From Azospirillum brasilense (lineage in GTDB: Bacteria > Pseudomonadota > Alphaproteobacteria > Azospirillales > Azospirillaceae), in contig NZ_QOKV01000022.1 in the NCBI RefSeq assembly GCF_008365405.1, positions 29,418-93,417 of the forward strand: a stretch of 64,000 nt of DNA. The letters run 5' to 3'. Every line of letters starts with the position of its first letter. The first letter of the stretch is position 1. Below are positions 61,774 through 64,000 of this stretch, in pieces. The notes under the pieces are model-generated. The model was not told where the DNA came from, searched no databases, and was given only the letters and a program-made list of their open reading frames with translations. The translations under genes and the position numbers were made by a program.

Positions 61774-62451
61774 ATGGACCGCATCAACACGGCTTTCCTG
61801 TTCGACCTCGACGGCACGCTGATCGACAGCGTCTACCAGCATGTGCTGGCCTGGCAGGAGGCGCTGGACCATGAGGGGATCGAGCTGTCGGTCTGGCGCA
61901 TCCACCGCAAGATCGGCATGAGCGGCGGCCTGTTCGCCAACATGCTGCTGCGTGAGACCGGCCTCGCCATCAGCCCGGAGCTTCTGGAACGGCTGCGCCG
62001 CCGCCATGCCGAGGCGTTCCGCGGGCTGGCCGGGCGCGTCCGCCCGCTGCCCGGCGCGCAGGAGCTGCTGTCCCACCTGACGGCGGCGGGCATCCCCTGG
62101 GCCATTGCGACCAGCGGGCGGATCGAGACGGCGCGCTCCGGCCTTGAGGCTCTGGGCGTCGACCCCGACAGGATACCGGTGGTGACGCGCGATCAGGTGA
62201 AATACGCCAAGCCCGACCCTGACCTGTTCCTGGCCGCGGCGGAGCGGCTGGCCGTGCCCATCGAGTCGGCCATCGTGGTCGGCGACAGCGTGTGGGACAT
62301 CCTGGCCGCGCGGCGCGCCCGCGCGCTCAGCATCGGGCTGCTGTCCGGCGGCTACGGGCAGGACGAGCTGGAGCGGGCCGGCGCCTTCCGCGTCTATGAG
62401 GACCCGGCCAGCCTGCTGGAGCATCTCGACGAGGTGGGAGGCCGACGCTGA
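61774..62451 (+). CDS. HAD-superfamily phosphatase (phosphoglycolate-phosphatase-like)
   Basis: 225 residues. Motif I FDLDGTLIDS with nucleophile Asp11 and acid Asp13, motif II in WAIATSGR, the lysine in KYAKPDPDLFLAAAE, and motif IV VVGDSVWDILAARRA are all present, with a helical cap domain between I and II. It dephosphorylates a small phosphometabolite. It overlaps the lipid-kinase gene start. Confidence 0.88.
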   Translation: MDRINTAFLFDLDGTLIDSVYQHVLAWQEALDHEGIELSVWRIHRKIGMSGGLFANMLLRETGLAISPELLERLRRRHAEAFRGLAGRVRPLPGAQELLSHLTAAGIPWAIATSGRIETARSGLEALGVDPDRIPVVTRDQVKYAKPDPDLFLAAAERLAVPIESAIVVGDSVWDILAARRARALSIGLLSGGYGQDELERAGAFRVYEDPASLLEHLDEVGGRR

Positions 62452-63332
62452 GCGCCGACCGACGCCGTGCGCTGCTGATCGTCAACGGGAAGGCCCGCCA
62501 GGGGCGGCGCGCGCTCGACGACATCCGGGAGGAGGCCGCGAAGGCGGGCGTCACCCTGATCCGCGCCGAGTGCCGCGAGCGGGAGGACATCGCCGAGGCG
62601 ATCCGCGACCATGCCGACTCGGTGGACATGGTCATCATCGGGGGCGGTGACGGCACGATGAACGCCGCCGCCCCGGCGCTGGCCGACACCGGCCTGCCGC
62701 TCGCCATCCTGCCGATGGGCACGGCGAACGATCTGGCGCGCACGCTGGGAATCCCGCTGGATGTGCGGGAGGCGGCGAAGCTGGCGGTCAGCGGCCCGAT
62801 CCGCCGAATCGACCTGGGCGAGGTCAACGGCGTGGCCTTCTTCAACGTCGCCAGCATCGGGCTCAGCGTCGAGCTGGCCCGCGAACTGACGCGCGAGATG
62901 AAGCGGCGCTGGGGCGTGTTCGGCTACGCCGTGGCGGCCTTCCGCGTGGCGCGGCGCATGGCGCCCTTCCGCGCCGAGATCCGCATCAACGGGACGCGGC
63001 ACCGCGTCAAGTCGGTGCAGATCGGAGTCGGCAACGGGCGCCATTACGGCGGCGGCATGACCGTGCAGGAGAACGCCGCCCCCGACGACGGGCAGCTGGA
63101 CGTCTACAGCATCGACCTGCGCGGCTGGTGGGAGTGGCCCCTGCTGTACCCGGACTTCCGGCGCGGCCGGCACGGGCACTGGAAGAACGTTCACGCCTGG
63201 TACGGGCAGGAGGTGGAGATCACCACCCGCCACCGCCGCCCCGTGAACACGGACGGCGACATCACCACCCACACCCCGGCGCGCTTCCGCGTACGGCCCG
63301 GAGCCGTCGCGGTGATCGCGCCGCCGCGGTGA
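62448..63332 (+). CDS. Diacylglycerol/lipid kinase-like protein, probable CTG start
   Basis: 294 residues if started at CTG 62448. The DAGK catalytic domain shows LLIVNGKARQGRRAL near the N-terminus and GGGDGTMN at about 65-72, with LPMGTANDLARTLGIPL following; the C-terminal YegS-like half ends RVRPGAVAVI. It phosphorylates a lipid such as diacylglycerol. Between the frame's upstream stop at 62397 and GTG 62622 there is no ATG, GTG or TTG, yet the frame is clearly coding from about 62450. CTG 62448 has GGGAGG at 62436-62441 and overlaps the HAD stop. Confidence 0.82.
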   Translation: MSADRRRALLIVNGKARQGRRALDDIREEAAKAGVTLIRAECREREDIAEAIRDHADSVDMVIIGGGDGTMNAAAPALADTGLPLAILPMGTANDLARTLGIPLDVREAAKLAVSGPIRRIDLGEVNGVAFFNVASIGLSVELARELTREMKRRWGVFGYAVAAFRVARRMAPFRAEIRINGTRHRVKSVQIGVGNGRHYGGGMTVQENAAPDDGQLDVYSIDLRGWWEWPLLYPDFRRGRHGHWKNVHAWYGQEVEITTRHRRPVNTDGDITTHTPARFRVRPGAVAVIAPPR

Positions 63333-63344
63333 GGCGCGGACTTT

Positions 63345-63398
63345 TGCCCCCTCCCTAGCCCTCTCCCGCCCAGCGGGGGAGGGCCGGGGTGGGGGAAG
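63345..63398. repeat. Dispersed GC-rich hairpin repeat, copy E
   Basis: Begins TTGCCCCCTCCCTAGCCCTC, nearly the same as copy D at 23957, and continues with CTCCCGCC/GGGGGAGGG pairing and a GGGGTGGGGG end. It lies directly after the lipid-kinase stop, within the 295-base gap before the GntR gene. Confidence 0.6.
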
Positions 63399-63503
63399 CG
63401 TCAGCCCTCCCCGCAACCCCTGCGCGACATTCTCCCCGCACTCCCTGTGCGCTCGTGAAACAATTCGCTGAGCGAACATAATCGCTTGCGGGCTAGTGGT
63501 ATC

Positions 63504-63513
63504 TGGTATACCG
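63504..63513. promoter_or_regulatory. Candidate GntR operator
   Basis: TGGTATACCG contains the perfect palindrome GGTATACC (63505-63512), the kind of core used by FadR/VanR-type GntR regulators. It lies 114 bases before the GntR start and may mediate autoregulation. Confidence 0.4.
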
Positions 63514-63627
63514 TATCACCAATCCAAGCCGCTTCCCTTCTCCGGGGCAACGAAACCGCGGCCCAGACCCCTTCAGCCGGGGGCCCTCCCACGCGAGGGG
63601 AAAGAAGAGTCAGGGACGGGAACGCCA

Positions 63628-64000
63628 ATGCAGACGATGAGTTTCTCGGTCGCACCCCTGGATCAGGGGATGAGCTTCAAGGCCAAGGCCTACCAGTCGC
63701 TGCGCCAGGCCATCACCCAGATGGACATCTATGGCGGGCCGAGCGAGATCCGCCTCGACGAGCGCCAGCTCTGCGAGGCGCTGGGCGTCAGCCGCACCCC
63801 GGTGCGCGAGGCCATGGCTCTGCTGGAGCAGGAGGGCTTCATCCGCTCCATGCCCCGGCGCGGCATCTTCGTGGTGCGCAAGACCAAGGCGGAGATCATC
63901 GAGATGATCACCGTCTGCGCGGCGCTGGAGGGCATGGCCGCCCGCCTCTTCGTCGAGCGCGCCGACGAGCGCGGCATGGCCGACCTGCACGAGACCTTCG
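63628..64000 (+). CDS. GntR-family regulator, truncated by the right edge
   Basis: First 124 codons only. The winged-helix domain includes RLDERQLCEALGVSRTPVREAMALLEQEGFIRSMPRRGIFVV, and the following KTKAEIIEMITVCAALEGMAARLFVERA begins an FCD effector domain. Targets lie outside the window. Confidence 0.85.
   Translation, partial: MQTMSFSVAPLDQGMSFKAKAYQSLRQAITQMDIYGGPSEIRLDERQLCEALGVSRTPVREAMALLEQEGFIRSMPRRGIFVVRKTKAEIIEMITVCAALEGMAARLFVERADERGMADLHETF

Overview
The window is very GC-rich DNA with dense, tightly overlapping operons and fits an alphaproteobacterium of the Rhodospirillales, most probably Azospirillum or a close relative. The pointers are the FlaF/FlbT flagellin regulators, DUF1217 and DUF6468 flagellar proteins, a napEDABC operon, and a flagellin of the lateral (Laf1) kind. 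No rRNA, tRNA, CRISPR array, transposase or plasmid-partition gene was seen. Species and replicon cannot be fixed from the sequence alone.

Layout. 1-5.1 kb: the start of a lipoprotein gene, a metal-chelate type ABC importer (binding protein, FecCD permease, ATPase) and msrPQ for periplasmic methionine-sulfoxide repair. 5.1-9.7 kb: a sugar-acid module (Gfo/Idh/MocA oxidoreductase, KDPG-type aldolase, FadR-type GntR regulator, KDG-type kinase, EamA transporter) with a shared candidate operator in both promoters. 10.6-16.3 kb: atypical OmpR-type regulator copy 1, flagellin, flaF, flbT, a FlaG-like gene, DUF1217 and an unknown gene. 16.3-20.6 kb: an MFS/LysR pair and two secreted unknowns. 20.6-29.8 kb: fliI with a partner, then flgB-flgC-fliE-fliQ-transglycosylase and flhA-fliR-flhB. 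29.9-37.7 kb: non-flagellar genes (Lrp with a saccharopine-dehydrogenase-like enzyme, a PoxB-like TPP enzyme, a reductase/PAS pair behind a SoxR-type promoter, a C-terminal protease, DUF47). 38.0-42.2 kb: napEDABC behind an FNR/FixK box. 42.2-53.8 kb: the second flagellar block, fliL-fliM-DUF6468-motE-fliK-flgD divergent from fliF-fliH-fliN-fliP-X-fliG-Y, closed by regulator copy 2. 54-64 kb: housekeeping and unknown genes ending in a truncated GntR gene.

How it fits together. The genes supply the export gate (FliPQR, FlhAB), the export ATPase, the MS/C-ring (FliF, FliG, FliM, FliN), proximal rod and hook-cap parts, and the flagellin with its post-transcriptional regulators. Hook, distal rod, P/L-ring and stator genes are absent and must lie elsewhere. 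Two regulator genes whose first 230 residues are identical face inward from the two ends of the flagellar region. An AT-rich motif centred on CCGG recurs in the flagellin, fliI/flgB, flhA and fliL/fliF intergenic regions and beside regulator copy 2. I read this as a probable self-contained flagellar regulon. That reading is an inference.

Other points of note are a near-perfect SoxR box with a 19-bp promoter spacer, paired palindromes beside the FNR box at nap, a dispersed family of GC-rich hairpin repeats in five gaps, a lipid-kinase gene that seems to start at CTG, and an alpha/beta hydrolase whose nucleophile position is Ala.
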